Source: Ruegeria sp. HKCCSA071 (GTDB lineage Bacteria; Pseudomonadota; Alphaproteobacteria; Rhodobacterales; Rhodobacteraceae). Taken from it: 64,000 bases of DNA. Below are positions 43,970 through 52,754 of this stretch, piece by piece. A program made the position numbers and the translations under genes. The stretch lies in assembly GCF_017872555.1 (NCBI RefSeq), contig NZ_JAEDOX010000003.1, positions 62,001-126,000 of the forward strand, read 5' to 3'. How positions within the stretch are numbered: position 1 is the stretch's first letter; each line of letters opens with the position of its first letter. The notes below the pieces were generated by a model. The model searched no databases and had not been told where the DNA came from. It saw only the letters and a list, made by a program, of their open reading frames with translations.

Positions 43970-44137
43970 GTTTCAGGAGCACCGACACCTTCTGAGACTT
44001 AAATACAGGCCAGCAAACATAGCCTGCGCGCCGCGCTGCGAGCACCGCCGAATTAATCGCGCCCCTTGTGCAGGTCTCTTCGCAACAAGAACACGTGAAA
44101 AAGTGTGGAATCTTAGATGTTTCCACCGAAATCAATT

Positions 44138-44156
44138 TTTGGCCTGATTTCTGCCA
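44138..44156 (+). promoter_or_regulatory. Sigma-54-like motif upstream of flp2
   Basis: TTTGGCCTGATTTCTGCCA repeats the flp1 motif with three differences and keeps GG-N10-GC. It lies 66 bases before the flp2 ATG. Confidence 0.45.
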
Positions 44157-44221
44157 TCCGAACGAACCACTTTTAGGCAACGTTAAGGAAAACACCGAAT
44201 TTTCGTATTGGAGATAAGTAG

Positions 44222-44449
44222 ATGCTAAAGTTCCTTAATCGGTTCAAATCGGACGAAACGGGAGCGGTGACCGTTGACTGGGTGGTTTTGACCGCAGTGC
44301 TCATCGGTCTGTCAGGCGCGACCTACCTCGTCATCAGCTCAAGTGTTGATGGTATCGGCGGTAATATCAACCAAGCCATGAGTTCCTCTGTTGTTAGCAC
44401 CGGCTCAAACACCGCCCCTGGCGGCCTCGTCACAGCGGGAACCAACTGA
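44222..44449 (+). CDS. Flp/Fap-type pilin 2
   Basis: A second 75-residue prepilin, a diverged paralogue of pilin 1: leader MLKFLNRFKSDETG, mature AVTVDWVVLTAVLIGLSGAT and a tail ending STGSNTAPGGLVTAGTN, close to pilin 1's STGSNTATGGITTAGSN. Leader, Asp-Trp pair and C-terminal tail are shared while the middle differs, as expected after duplication. It has its own promoter-like motif and terminator. The weaker ribosome site (GGAGATAAGTAG) suggests lower output than pilin 1. Confidence 0.88.
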   Translation: MLKFLNRFKSDETGAVTVDWVVLTAVLIGLSGATYLVISSSVDGIGGNINQAMSSSVVSTGSNTAPGGLVTAGTN

Positions 44450-44512
44450 ACCGCAGCGAGTTTTCACATTCACCCGCTTTCCTGAGCGTATTGGTGAACG
44501 TGTAGGGCAAAT

Positions 44513-44549
44513 AAACGCGGCGACCCTTTTGGGCGCGGCGTTTGTTTTG
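44513..44549 (+). terminator. Terminator-like hairpin after flp2
   Basis: AAACGC...GCG-A-CCC-TTTT-GGG-CGC...GCGTTT with one G-G mismatch and one bulge, followed by a T-rich stretch (GTTTTGTTGTT). Confidence 0.6.
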
Positions 44550-44689
44550 TTGTTCCTGGTCCAGCCTGCCGCAAGGAAATGACAGCAGTTTTTTTGTGGA
44601 TTTGTGCGAAAGCTGACGCAGAATCTAACAAGCAGACATTTTTGTCCCACATTTCGACACAATTTACATTTAACACTTGGGCTGTTTCA

Positions 44690-44709
44690 AAGCGGCCCTT
44701 TGGCCGCTT
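44690..44709 (+). other. Perfect hairpin just before cpaB
   Basis: AAGCGGCC-CTTT-GGCCGCTT, 32 bases before the cpaB ATG. No T-run follows. It may shape the 5' end of the cpaB mRNA. Confidence 0.5.
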
Positions 44710-44741
44710 AGTATTCGACTAAATAAGAAAGAGGTGCATGT

Positions 44742-45620
44742 ATGCGAGCGGTATTCGGACTTGTCCTGATTGTCGGCGTTGCTCTGGCTGGGGGCGCCGT
44801 TTACATGGCGCGCAACTATATTGCGGCTTACCAAAGCGAACTGGCGCGACAGAAACAAGCGGCGGAAGAAGCGCTGGCCAATGCCAAAGTCGATGTCATT
44901 CCAACGGTAACTGTTTACGTTTCAAATCGTGCACTGAAATACGGTGAACGCCTAACCCAGGAAGACGTTCGCGCCGTAGACTGGCCAGAAAACGCGATTC
45001 CCGCAGGTACATTCTCTGATCTCACTGTGCTGTTTCCCGAAAGTGGTGCCAATGAGCGTTATATTCTGAGGACCATGGAAAAGGATGAGGCGATTATGGA
45101 GGTCAAGATTACACGGCCAGGCGAATCGGCTGGCCTGACCTCGCGACTTGAAAAAGGTATGCGCGCCTTTGCGATTAGCGTCGACGTGGCCTCCGGTGTT
45201 TCAGGGTTCCTGCGCCCCGGCGACAATGTTGACATCTACTGGACCGGATCGAGCGGCACCGTCGAGGGCAATACCGGCGGCATCACCAAACTGATCGAAG
45301 CCAACGTTCAGCTCATCGCCGTCGACCAGACCGCTGGTTCGGACGTCGCAAGCGCAACGATTGCGCGCACAGTCACGGTCGCAGCCACGCCGGAACAGGT
45401 TGCTGCGTTGGCGCAGGCCCAAAACACCGGTCGCCTGTCACTGGCTCTTGTAGGGGTGCAGGATGACTCAGTTGCGTCGACAATCGAGGTGGATCAGCGC
45501 AAACTGCTTGGAATTACGGCAGCCGCACCGGAACCCGAAAAAGAAGTTGAACAGGTCTGCACGACGCGCATCAGACGCGGTGGCGAGATTGTCAACGTGC
45601 CTATCCCCTGCACAAATTGA
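44742..45620 (+). CDS. cpaB: Flp pilus assembly protein CpaB/RcpC
   Basis: A 292-residue protein with an N-terminal membrane helix (RAVFGLVLIVGVALAGGAVYMA), a coiled stretch (SELARQKQAAEEALANAK) and a SAF domain (about 68-135; YVSNRALKYGERLTQEDVRAVDWP in parts). The second half is the RcpC-like domain (FAISVDVASGVSGFLRPGDNVDIYW in parts). CpaB is a periplasmic partner of the secretin. GAGG lies 7 bases before the ATG. Followed by an intrinsic terminator before cpaC. Confidence 0.93.
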   Translation: MRAVFGLVLIVGVALAGGAVYMARNYIAAYQSELARQKQAAEEALANAKVDVIPTVTVYVSNRALKYGERLTQEDVRAVDWPENAIPAGTFSDLTVLFPESGANERYILRTMEKDEAIMEVKITRPGESAGLTSRLEKGMRAFAISVDVASGVSGFLRPGDNVDIYWTGSSGTVEGNTGGITKLIEANVQLIAVDQTAGSDVASATIARTVTVAATPEQVAALAQAQNTGRLSLALVGVQDDSVASTIEVDQRKLLGITAAAPEPEKEVEQVCTTRIRRGGEIVNVPIPCTN

Positions 45621-45646
45621 CGCCAATTCAGAGTGTTACAAGATCG

Positions 45647-45674
45647 GAGCCGCATCACAGATGCGGCTCTTTTC
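45647..45674 (+). terminator. Terminator between cpaB and cpaC
   Basis: GAGCCGCAT-CACAG-ATGCGGCTC (45647-45669) followed by TTTTC, 27 bases after the cpaB stop. Confidence 0.8.
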
Positions 45675-45813
45675 TTGTTGTTGTTGCCAATTCTCCACAT
45701 AAGGAAAATTCCAGAAACCATTGATTATTGCAATAAATTCGGATTTCGCGCAGTCTCTTTGCACATAGGGCATAAGACCCAAAAAACGAGGCGTGATCGG
45801 AGAGGCAGGTCAC

Positions 45814-47220
45814 ATGACAATACGTTCCTGGATCAGCGCAACCCTGCTGGGGTTGTCGCTTGTTATGGGCCCGGTCGGCGATGCCGCCTGGGCTGAAACC
45901 CTTCGCGTGGTAAAAAAGGGCACGGTGGAAACACTGGATGTACCAATGAATCGCGCGATTGTTGTGGAAAGCGAACAACCGTTTGCAGAGCTCAGCATTG
46001 CCAACGCAGGCATTGCGGATATCTCGTCGCTTTCGGATCGCACAATCTATGTTTTGGGTAAGGCCCCTGGCCTGACCACGCTGACACTGTTCGATGGCGC
46101 GGGAAATCTGCTGGCCAACGTACGTGTCCGGGTTGCGCCCGATGTAACCGAATTTAAAGAGCGCCTGCGTCAGATCCTGCCAAACGAGCAGGTGGAAGTG
46201 CGCACCGCCAATGATGGGATTGTGCTATCCGGCACGGTTTCAAGCGCAGCCAAACTGGCCCGCGCACTTGAATTGGCTGAACGGTACGCGCCGGAACGTG
46301 TTTCGAACCTGATGTCCGTTGGTGGCGTGCAGCAAGTTATGCTGAAGGTACGCTTCGCCGAGATGAACCGCACCGTCGCCAAAAACCTGACAGCCTCGCT
46401 TGGCTTCGGTGGCAGTGACATTACTGGTGGTTTCAACACGCTCAACAACCAGCTTTCGCTGAATAACGCTATCGCAAACAATATCCCTAACGTTCAAACA
46501 AACACAGGTGCGATCTTGTTTGGGTTTGGCGCGGGTTCAACGCAGGTCCGTCTGTTGCTGGAAGCGCTTGAAAGCAAGGGGTTGGCCCGTAGCCTGGCCG
46601 AACCGAATCTATCTGCTCTGTCTGGGCAAGAAGCAACGTTCCTAGCAGGCGGCGAAGTTCCGATTCCAGTACCACAGGATGACGGCGTCGTAGCTATTGA
46701 ATATAAGGCCTTCGGTGTCGAGATGGACTTCATCCCACGTGTTGTGGATGGTAACCTGATCAACCTTGAAATGGGAACTGCCGTTTCCAGCATCGATCAA
46801 AGCTCGGACTTTACGATCAACGGCGATTCTGTTCCCAGCTTCATCACTCGTCGTGCCACGACTACAATTGAACTGCGCGATGGGGAAAGCTTTGCCATTG
46901 CGGGTCTGATTCAGGATGATTTTGCTGATCTCAGCAATCAGGTCCCGTGGCTAGGAGATGTTCCGGTGCTGGGCGCTTTGTTTCGCAGCGCGAACTATCA
47001 ACGTGCACAAAGCGAACTTGTGATCATCATCACGGCGCATCTGGTGACCCCAACACGTGGCGAGGCACTTGCCCTTCCCACCGATCGTGTCAAACCGCCC
47101 AGCGAATTTGACCTGTTCGTGAACGGTCGGGTCGCACGCACTCAGCGTCCCGGGGCTGGTGGAGCATCCGAAGTTGCCAAACAGGATTTCGGCAGCTCGT
47201 ACGGCTACGTCCTAGATTGA
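45814..47220 (+). CDS. cpaC: Tad pilus secretin CpaC/RcpA
   Basis: Outer-membrane secretin through which the Flp pilus emerges. 468 residues with signal peptide (ISATLLGLSLVMGPVGDAAWA), an N-terminal pilus-secretion domain (LDVPMNRAIVVESEQPFAEL), a BON-like part (EVRTANDGIVLSGTVSS) and the secretin domain with EPNLSALSGQEATFLAGGEVPIP (in parts) and VPWLGDVPVLGALFRS near the C-terminus. The ATG at 45814 is preferred over a GTG seven codons upstream that overlaps its ribosome-site region. The cpaC-ompA pair is separated by only 17 bases. Confidence 0.95.
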   Translation: MTIRSWISATLLGLSLVMGPVGDAAWAETLRVVKKGTVETLDVPMNRAIVVESEQPFAELSIANAGIADISSLSDRTIYVLGKAPGLTTLTLFDGAGNLLANVRVRVAPDVTEFKERLRQILPNEQVEVRTANDGIVLSGTVSSAAKLARALELAERYAPERVSNLMSVGGVQQVMLKVRFAEMNRTVAKNLTASLGFGGSDITGGFNTLNNQLSLNNAIANNIPNVQTNTGAILFGFGAGSTQVRLLLEALESKGLARSLAEPNLSALSGQEATFLAGGEVPIPVPQDDGVVAIEYKAFGVEMDFIPRVVDGNLINLEMGTAVSSIDQSSDFTINGDSVPSFITRRATTTIELRDGESFAIAGLIQDDFADLSNQVPWLGDVPVLGALFRSANYQRAQSELVIIITAHLVTPTRGEALALPTDRVKPPSEFDLFVNGRVARTQRPGAGGASEVAKQDFGSSYGYVLD

Positions 47221-47237
47221 TCAGGAGGATAGGACCA

Positions 47238-47870
47238 ATGCAGAAGTGGATCATCACACTGGGTCTTACGGTCGCCGTTGCCGCATGTACGCGCGAGGCC
47301 GGATACGAGATCGATGCCGGAACCTTCGGAAACGCGACATTGAACAATATACAGGTTCAAAACGGCGAGTTGACATATGCTCAGATTCTCGGTCGCAGAT
47401 TTGCCGCAGATGTGCCCAGTCAAGTGAACTTTGCCTTCAACAGTTCGCAACTGGACGCATCAGCCCAACGCATTCTGCTGCAGCAGGCAGACTGGATCAA
47501 ACAGTTCCCCGAAGCCAGGTTCCGGGTTTACGGACATACGGATGCCGTAGGCTCAACAAGCTACAACAAGAGCCTTGGGATGCGCCGCGCACAAGCGGTG
47601 GTTACATTCCTTGAACGGCAAGGAATCTCGCGTTCACGTCTTGAAGCCGTTGTATCCTTTGGAAAAACGCAGCCGCTAATTGCAACGCCGAATCGGGATC
47701 GCCGCAACCGCCGCACTGTAACGGAAGTTTCTGGCTTTGTTGACCGTCACCCGCAACTGCTTGATGGCAAATACGCCAACGTCATTTACCGCGAATACGT
47801 TGAAAGCGCGACGTGGAAGAGCACGATTGAACAGGTGACCGCGACAGACGCCTCTGATGCGGGTGAATAA
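47238..47870 (+). CDS. OmpA-family lipoprotein of the tad locus
   Basis: A 210-residue lipoprotein: signal with lipobox VAAC (WIITLGLTVAVAAC), a short linker and an OmpA/MotB C-terminal peptidoglycan-binding domain (about 70-165) with VNFAFNSSQLDASAQ, VYGHTDAVGSTSYNKSLGMRRA and NRDRRNRRTV. It likely ties the secretin to peptidoglycan. Start follows AGGAGGATAGGA; the in-frame start seven codons upstream is rejected. Confidence 0.9.
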   Translation: MQKWIITLGLTVAVAACTREAGYEIDAGTFGNATLNNIQVQNGELTYAQILGRRFAADVPSQVNFAFNSSQLDASAQRILLQQADWIKQFPEARFRVYGHTDAVGSTSYNKSLGMRRAQAVVTFLERQGISRSRLEAVVSFGKTQPLIATPNRDRRNRRTVTEVSGFVDRHPQLLDGKYANVIYREYVESATWKSTIEQVTATDASDAGE

Positions 47871-47878
47871 TATATGCG

Positions 47879-47903
47879 AAATGGGCGACATCGTCGCCCA
47901 TTT
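47879..47903 (+). terminator. Hairpin after the OmpA-like gene
   Basis: AAATGGGCGAC-ATC-GTCGCCCATTT, a perfect 11-base stem starting 9 bases after the stop codon. The T-run is short (TTT in the stem), so termination is likely but not certain. Confidence 0.6.
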
Positions 47904-47920
47904 CCCTACAATTGGTTCTT

Positions 47921-47939
47921 TTGCGCCCAATTCTTGCCC
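47921..47939 (+). promoter_or_regulatory. Third related motif, upstream of cpaE
   Basis: TTGCGCCCAATTCTTGCCC shares GCCCAATTC and TTGCC with the flp1 motif but has CG in place of the first GG. It follows the OmpA-like gene's hairpin and lies about 130 bases before cpaE. Confidence 0.35.
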
Positions 47940-48069
47940 AACTTCAGAGCAACTTTGTGAACAATAGGGTGACCTGCGGCCAAATTTGACCGTATTGGGG
48001 CGACAGCACATCAATCTGGCGGAATTCGTTCATATGACATGCTGAGCCCTCACGACGAGGATAGTGTTT

Positions 48070-49305
48070 ATGACCAGCGCAACGCCGCAAGACGAAAATT
48101 CTGCAATCCTGGCCTGCACCATAAGCCGGGATGTCCAGAACTTTGACCTTCTGATTGAAGACATGGAAACCATTCTGGGCGAGCGCTGGGGCGACCTGGG
48201 CTTTGCCGAAGCGCTGGCCTTTTTCAGCCAGCCAGAAGCCGAAGCGCTTGAATTCGTTGCATTGGCAATCGACGGGGAAGATGAAGACAACCTGTCATTG
48301 ATGGGTGAAATCATCACGCGGGCCAAGGAAAAGAAGATCAAGGTCGTCCTGATCGCAGAAGACGTCACACCAGCTTCGCTCCACCAATTGCTGCGCAAGG
48401 GCGCGGACGAATTTGTCCCCTACCCGCTGCCGGAAGGTGAATTGCAGGAAGCGGTCGAACGCATGAAGCAGCCCGATCCGGTTGTCATGGCGCAAGCGGC
48501 AGCTGTTCCACTGGCGAATGGCGAATCGAAAGAAGGCGCGCTGTTCGTCGTTCAGGGACTGGCCGGTGGCGTTGGATCCACGACTTTGGCGGTAAATCTG
48601 GCTTGGGAACTGGCCTGTGCGTCGGACAAGGATGCACCATCTGTCTGTCTGATCGATCTAGATCTGCAATACGGCACGGTCTCAACCTATTTGGACCTCG
48701 CACGCCGCGAAACGGTGTTCGAAATGCTGTCCGATACGGATTCGATGGACAGCGAGGTTTTCTCGCAAGCTCTTCAAACATATGAAGAAAAACTGCAAGT
48801 TCTGACCGCTCCATCCGACATGGTGCCGTTGGATCTGATTACCCCCGAAGACATCCAGCGCGTAATCGACATGGCGCGCACGCATTTCGACTATGTGATT
48901 GTGGATATGCCCAAGACGCTGGTCTTGTGGTCGGAAACGGTCTTGCAGGCGGCGCATGTGTATTTTGCGATGATCGAACTCGACATGCGGTCCGCTCAGA
49001 ACGCCCTGCGCCTCAAGCGCGCATTGCAGGCCGAAGAACTGCCCTTCAACAAGCTGCGCTTTGCGCTGAACCGGGCCCCCAAATTCACCGATTTGAATGG
49101 AAAAAGCCGCGTGAAACGTATGGGGGAAAGCCTTGGCATCTCAATTGACCTGCTGCTGCCTGATGGGGGCAAACCTGTCATGCAAAGTGGCGATCATGGC
49201 CTGCCGCTGGCAAATTCGGCCGCCAAGAACCCGCTTCGCCGGGAAATCGCGAAGCTGGCAAAATCACTTCACAGCCTTGGCAGCAGCAGCGCTGAAGCTG
49301 CGTAA
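48070..49305 (+). CDS. cpaE: Tad pilus ATPase-like localisation protein CpaE/TadZ
   Basis: A 411-residue protein that places the pilus machine at the pole. An N-terminal receiver-like domain (about 10-130) precedes a ParA/MinD-type domain. The deviant Walker A reads GLAGGVGSTT (163-172): the signature Lys of GGVGKTT is Ser170, and the preceding Lys is Ala165, so it belongs to the atypical TadZ class. Walker A' LIDLDLQYG and DYVIVDMPK are present. ATG at 48070 with GAGGAT 9 bases upstream is preferred over GTG at 48064. Confidence 0.92.
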   Translation: MTSATPQDENSAILACTISRDVQNFDLLIEDMETILGERWGDLGFAEALAFFSQPEAEALEFVALAIDGEDEDNLSLMGEIITRAKEKKIKVVLIAEDVTPASLHQLLRKGADEFVPYPLPEGELQEAVERMKQPDPVVMAQAAAVPLANGESKEGALFVVQGLAGGVGSTTLAVNLAWELACASDKDAPSVCLIDLDLQYGTVSTYLDLARRETVFEMLSDTDSMDSEVFSQALQTYEEKLQVLTAPSDMVPLDLITPEDIQRVIDMARTHFDYVIVDMPKTLVLWSETVLQAAHVYFAMIELDMRSAQNALRLKRALQAEELPFNKLRFALNRAPKFTDLNGKSRVKRMGESLGISIDLLLPDGGKPVMQSGDHGLPLANSAAKNPLRREIAKLAKSLHSLGSSSAEAA

Positions 49306-49328
49306 CATCATCCCAAGGGGGGATCGCC

Positions 49329-50774
49329 GTGTTCTCAAGATATAAAAAACAGCCAGCAGCGCAGCCGGTAAAAGCAGCTGCGCAGCCAGCCGAGACAGCG
49401 GCACCCGCCGCACAAGCGGCCCCCACCCCCGCAGCAACTGCCGTCGCACGCAGACCTCAGAAGAAAGCCGCCGAGGTTGCTGGGGCCGACCGTGATCGAA
49501 AGCGCAAAGAGCGGTTGAGTGAGATCAAGATCGAACTGCACCGCGAGTTGCTGGAAAACCTGAACCTCGCGGCTTTGGAGACCGCAGCAGAAGCGGAACT
49601 GCGGGCTGAAATCAGCGCGATCGCCAGCGAAGTTCTGGAAACCAGGAACATCGTTCTGAATCGCGACGACCGATCGCAGCTGAACAAAGAACTTTATGAT
49701 GAAGTAACAGGCCTTGGCCCGCTTGAGACGCTGCTGCAGGACGATACGGTCAACGATATTCTGGTCAACGGACCGCATCAGATATTCGTGGAACGTGCCG
49801 GCAAGCTGGAAATCAGCGACATCACGTTCAAGGATGAAAAGCACCTGATGCGGATCATCGATAAAATCGTGTCCGCGGTAGGCCGTCGAGTCGATGAATC
49901 CAACCCCTATGTTGACGCCCGACTGGCCGATGGATCGCGTTTCAACGCCATGGTGCCCCCTATCGCGGTTGATGGGTCTCTGGTTTCGATTCGTAAGTTC
50001 AAAAAAGACAAGCTGGGTATTGATGATCTGGTCAACTTCGGTGCGTTCACCGAAGAAATGGCCGCCTACTTGCAAGCTGCCGTGTCGACCCGCCTGAACG
50101 TCATTGTGTCGGGCGGTACCGGTTCTGGTAAAACGACCACACTCAACGCTCTGTCCAGCTTTATCGACGATGCCGAACGCATCCTGACCATCGAGGATAC
50201 AGCGGAACTCCAGCTGCAACAGACGCATGTGGGCCGGATGGAAAGCCGCCCGCCCAACGTGGAAGGCAAAGGTGAAGTCAGCCCGCGCGACTGTCTAAAA
50301 AACGCCCTGCGTATGCGTCCTGACCGCATCATCGTGGGCGAGACACGCGGCGCCGAGGTGATCGACATGTTGCAGGCCATGAACACTGGTCACGACGGTT
50401 CGATGACCACGATCCACGCGAACTCGGCCCGTGACGGGATTTCACGTTTGGAAAACATGATCGCGATGGCCGGCATCGAAATGCCCATCAAGGCAGTCCG
50501 CAGCCAGATCGCAAGCGCTGTGAACCTGATTGTTCAGGCCAGCCGATTGCAGGATGGTTCGCGCCGGATGACCTCGATCACCGAGATTACCGGCATGGAA
50601 GGTGACGTGATTTCGATGCAGGAAATCTTTCGTTTTCAACGTGTTGGCCTTACACCTGACAACAAGATCATCGGTCACTTTACGGCTACTGGTGTGCGCA
50701 GCCACTATTCGGAACGCTTCCGTCTGTGGGGTTTTGATCTGCCCGCATCCATCTACGACCCAACCACAATGTAG
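49329..50774 (+). CDS. cpaF: Tad secretion ATPase CpaF/TadA
   Basis: Hexameric type II/IV secretion ATPase that powers pilus assembly. 481 residues: an alanine/proline-rich flexible N-terminus (9-50), N-terminal domain (65-250), Walker A GGTGSGKT (262-269), Asp-box [12 protein letters not shown], Walker [13 protein letters not shown] (330-341) and His-box [13 protein letters not shown] (353-365). Start is GTG after AAGGGGGGA. First of the tightly packed cpaF-tadB-tadC-tadD series. Confidence 0.96.
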   Translation: MFSRYKKQPAAQPVKAAAQPAETAAPAAQAAPTPAATAVARRPQKKAAEVAGADRDRKRKERLSEIKIELHRELLENLNLAALETAAEAELRAEISAIASEVLETRNIVLNRDDRSQLNKELYDEVTGLGPLETLLQDDTVNDILVNGPHQIFVERAGKLEISDITFKDEKHLMRIIDKIVSAVGRRVDESNPYVDARLADGSRFNAMVPPIAVDGSLVSIRKFKKDKLGIDDLVNFGAFTEEMAAYLQAAVSTRLNVIVSGGTGSGKTTTLNALSSFIDDAERILTIEDTAELQLQQTHVGRMESRPPNVEGKGEVSPRDCLKNALRMRPDRIIVGETRGAEVIDMLQAMNTGHDGSMTTIHANSARDGISRLENMIAMAGIEMPIKAVRSQIASAVNLIVQASRLQDGSRRMTSITEITGMEGDVISMQEIFRFQRVGLTPDNKIIGHFTATGVRSHYSERFRLWGFDLPASIYDPTTM

Positions 50775-50785
50775 GAGAACCGGGT

Positions 50786-51754
50786 ATGCAATTGCCTATG
50801 GAGGCGATCATCTATGTCGCCATCTTTGTGGGGGTTCTTGCCCTGGTCGAGGGCATCTATCTGGTTGCGTTCGGCAAATCCATCAGCCTGAACAGCCGGG
50901 TAAACCGGCGTCTGGACATGCTGGAAAAGGGTGCCGGGCGCGAACAGGTTCTGGAGCAGCTGCGCAAGGAAATGCAGCAACACATGAAATCACAGAGCAT
51001 CCCTCTGTATTCGCTGCTTGCTGACAAAGCTCAAAAAGCCGCGATTGCGTTTTCTCCCCGTCAGCTGATCATGATCATGGCGCTGGTCTCGGCCATGGCG
51101 TTTGTCGGTCTGAGCATCGGTACCGCGACAGAAACGGCGCTGCGCGCCGCGATTTCAATCGCCATCGGTATTGGCGGTGTTTACGCGTGGGTGAACCACA
51201 AGGCCAAGAAACGTATGGGCATGATCGAAGAGCAACTGCCTGACGCGGTTGAGCTGATGGTGCGTTCGCTGCGTGTGGGTAATCCCTTTGTTTCGACAAT
51301 TCAGGTTGTTTCGAACGAAGTTCAGGATCCGCTGGGTACCGAGTTTGGCGTTATCGCGGATGAATGCGCCTATGGTCGCGATGTGGGCGAGGCGCTGAAG
51401 GATATGGCTGAACGTCTGGATATGCAGGATTTGCGGTTCCTGGCGGTTGCAGTGGGTATACAGCAGCAGTCCGGTGGTAACCTAGCCGAGATTCTGGCTG
51501 GATTGGCACAGGTGATCCGCGCGCGGTTCCGCCTGTTCCGACGCGTCAAGGCCATCACGGCCGAAGCACAGTGGTCCGGCAAGTTCCTGTCTGGCTTCCC
51601 AATTGCGTGTCTGATTTTCATCCTGGTCAAGGATCCGGGGTATTATGACGAAGTGTTGGATCACCCCTGGTTCATCCCTGCGTGTTTCGTTGTCGGCATT
51701 TTGCTGACACTGAACCTGATCGTTATGAAGATCATCACCAACATCAAGGTCTGA
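50786..51754 (+). CDS. tadB: Tad inner-membrane platform protein TadB
   Basis: A 322-residue protein with N-terminal helix (AIIYVAIFVGVLALVEGIYLVAF), a pair of central helices and a T2SS-F domain (about 155-280: ELMVRSLRVGNPFVSTIQ, GRDVGEALKDMAERLD, QQQSGGNLAEILAGLAQVIR in part) and two C-terminal helices. With TadC it forms the cytoplasmic membrane platform. AGGAG sits 9 bases before the ATG and the gap to cpaF is 11 bases. Confidence 0.94.
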   Translation: MQLPMEAIIYVAIFVGVLALVEGIYLVAFGKSISLNSRVNRRLDMLEKGAGREQVLEQLRKEMQQHMKSQSIPLYSLLADKAQKAAIAFSPRQLIMIMALVSAMAFVGLSIGTATETALRAAISIAIGIGGVYAWVNHKAKKRMGMIEEQLPDAVELMVRSLRVGNPFVSTIQVVSNEVQDPLGTEFGVIADECAYGRDVGEALKDMAERLDMQDLRFLAVAVGIQQQSGGNLAEILAGLAQVIRARFRLFRRVKAITAEAQWSGKFLSGFPIACLIFILVKDPGYYDEVLDHPWFIPACFVVGILLTLNLIVMKIITNIKV

Positions 51755-51764
51755 GGGCAGCACA

Positions 51765-52745
51765 ATGGAATTTCTGACTAACATCAATGACCTGCTGACC
51801 CAACACCTGGGTGAGTTCGGCCCCCTTATCGTAGTGGGTGTACTTGGCCTGATCATGGTTCTTGTCGCTGTCTCACTGATCATGAGCCAGCCAGAAGATC
51901 CTCTGAAAAAGCTTCAGCGGTCGAATGCGGCCCCCCGGGCAACGAAAAAAAGCAAGAAAGAGCAACTGCGTAACTCTAGCCGCAATGAGCAGCTTGAGAA
52001 ATTCGCGACCTTCCTGGAGCCAAAAAACGAAGAAGAGTATTCGGCGGTTGAGCTGAAGCTGCGTCAGGCGGGTTACCGGTCAAAAGATGCGGTCCGGTTC
52101 TTTCACTTTGCGCAATTTTCGCTGGGTATCATTGGTATCGTTGTCGGTGTACTGCTGATTACGATCCTGTCAAACGGCCAGGAATTCACCGGCCAGCAAA
52201 TGATGATCCGGGTGTTCGTGCCAGCCGCAATTGGTTATTTCGCCCCGAAATACTGGATCACGCGCCGGGTCGAAGCACGCAAAGAGGCGATTACCGCAGG
52301 TTTTCCGGATACGCTTGACCTGATGCTGGTCTGCGTTGAGGCCGGGCAGTCACTGGACCAGGCCATCGTGCGCGTGTCCGGTGAAATGAAATCCTCCTAC
52401 CCCGATATCGCTCAGGAATTCGAAACCGTCGCACACGAGATGAAAGCCGGTAAGGACAAAGACACTGTTTTGCGCGATTTCGGAGTGCGCTGCGGCGTAC
52501 AGGACGTGAACTCATTCGTCACCGTGATGATCCAGTCGGCCACTTTCGGTACATCCATTGCCGAGGCATTGCGGGTATACGCCGCTGAAATGCGCGACAA
52601 ACGCGTGATGCGGGCCGAAGAGGCTGCGAACAAGTTGCCTACCAAGATGACTCTTGTCACAATGATGCTGACAGTTCCGCCTCTGCTGATCATTCTGGTC
52701 GGCCCGTCGGCGAACGTCATTTCGACTTTCGGACGTGCAGGATGA
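51765..52745 (+). CDS. tadC: Tad inner-membrane platform protein TadC
   Basis: A 326-residue paralogue of TadB: N-terminal helix (FGPLIVVGVLGLIMVLVAVSLIM), basic segment (ATKKSKKEQLR), and a T2SS-F domain with DTLDLMLVCVEAGQSLDQAIVRV in parts, ELKLRQAGY and SFVTVMIQSATFGTSIAEALRVY in parts, ending in a membrane helix (MMLTVPPLLIILVGPSANVI). 10 bases after tadB. Confidence 0.94.
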   Translation: MEFLTNINDLLTQHLGEFGPLIVVGVLGLIMVLVAVSLIMSQPEDPLKKLQRSNAAPRATKKSKKEQLRNSSRNEQLEKFATFLEPKNEEEYSAVELKLRQAGYRSKDAVRFFHFAQFSLGIIGIVVGVLLITILSNGQEFTGQQMMIRVFVPAAIGYFAPKYWITRRVEARKEAITAGFPDTLDLMLVCVEAGQSLDQAIVRVSGEMKSSYPDIAQEFETVAHEMKAGKDKDTVLRDFGVRCGVQDVNSFVTVMIQSATFGTSIAEALRVYAAEMRDKRVMRAEEAANKLPTKMTLVTMMLTVPPLLIILVGPSANVISTFGRAG

Positions 52746-52754
52746 TAAAACCCT

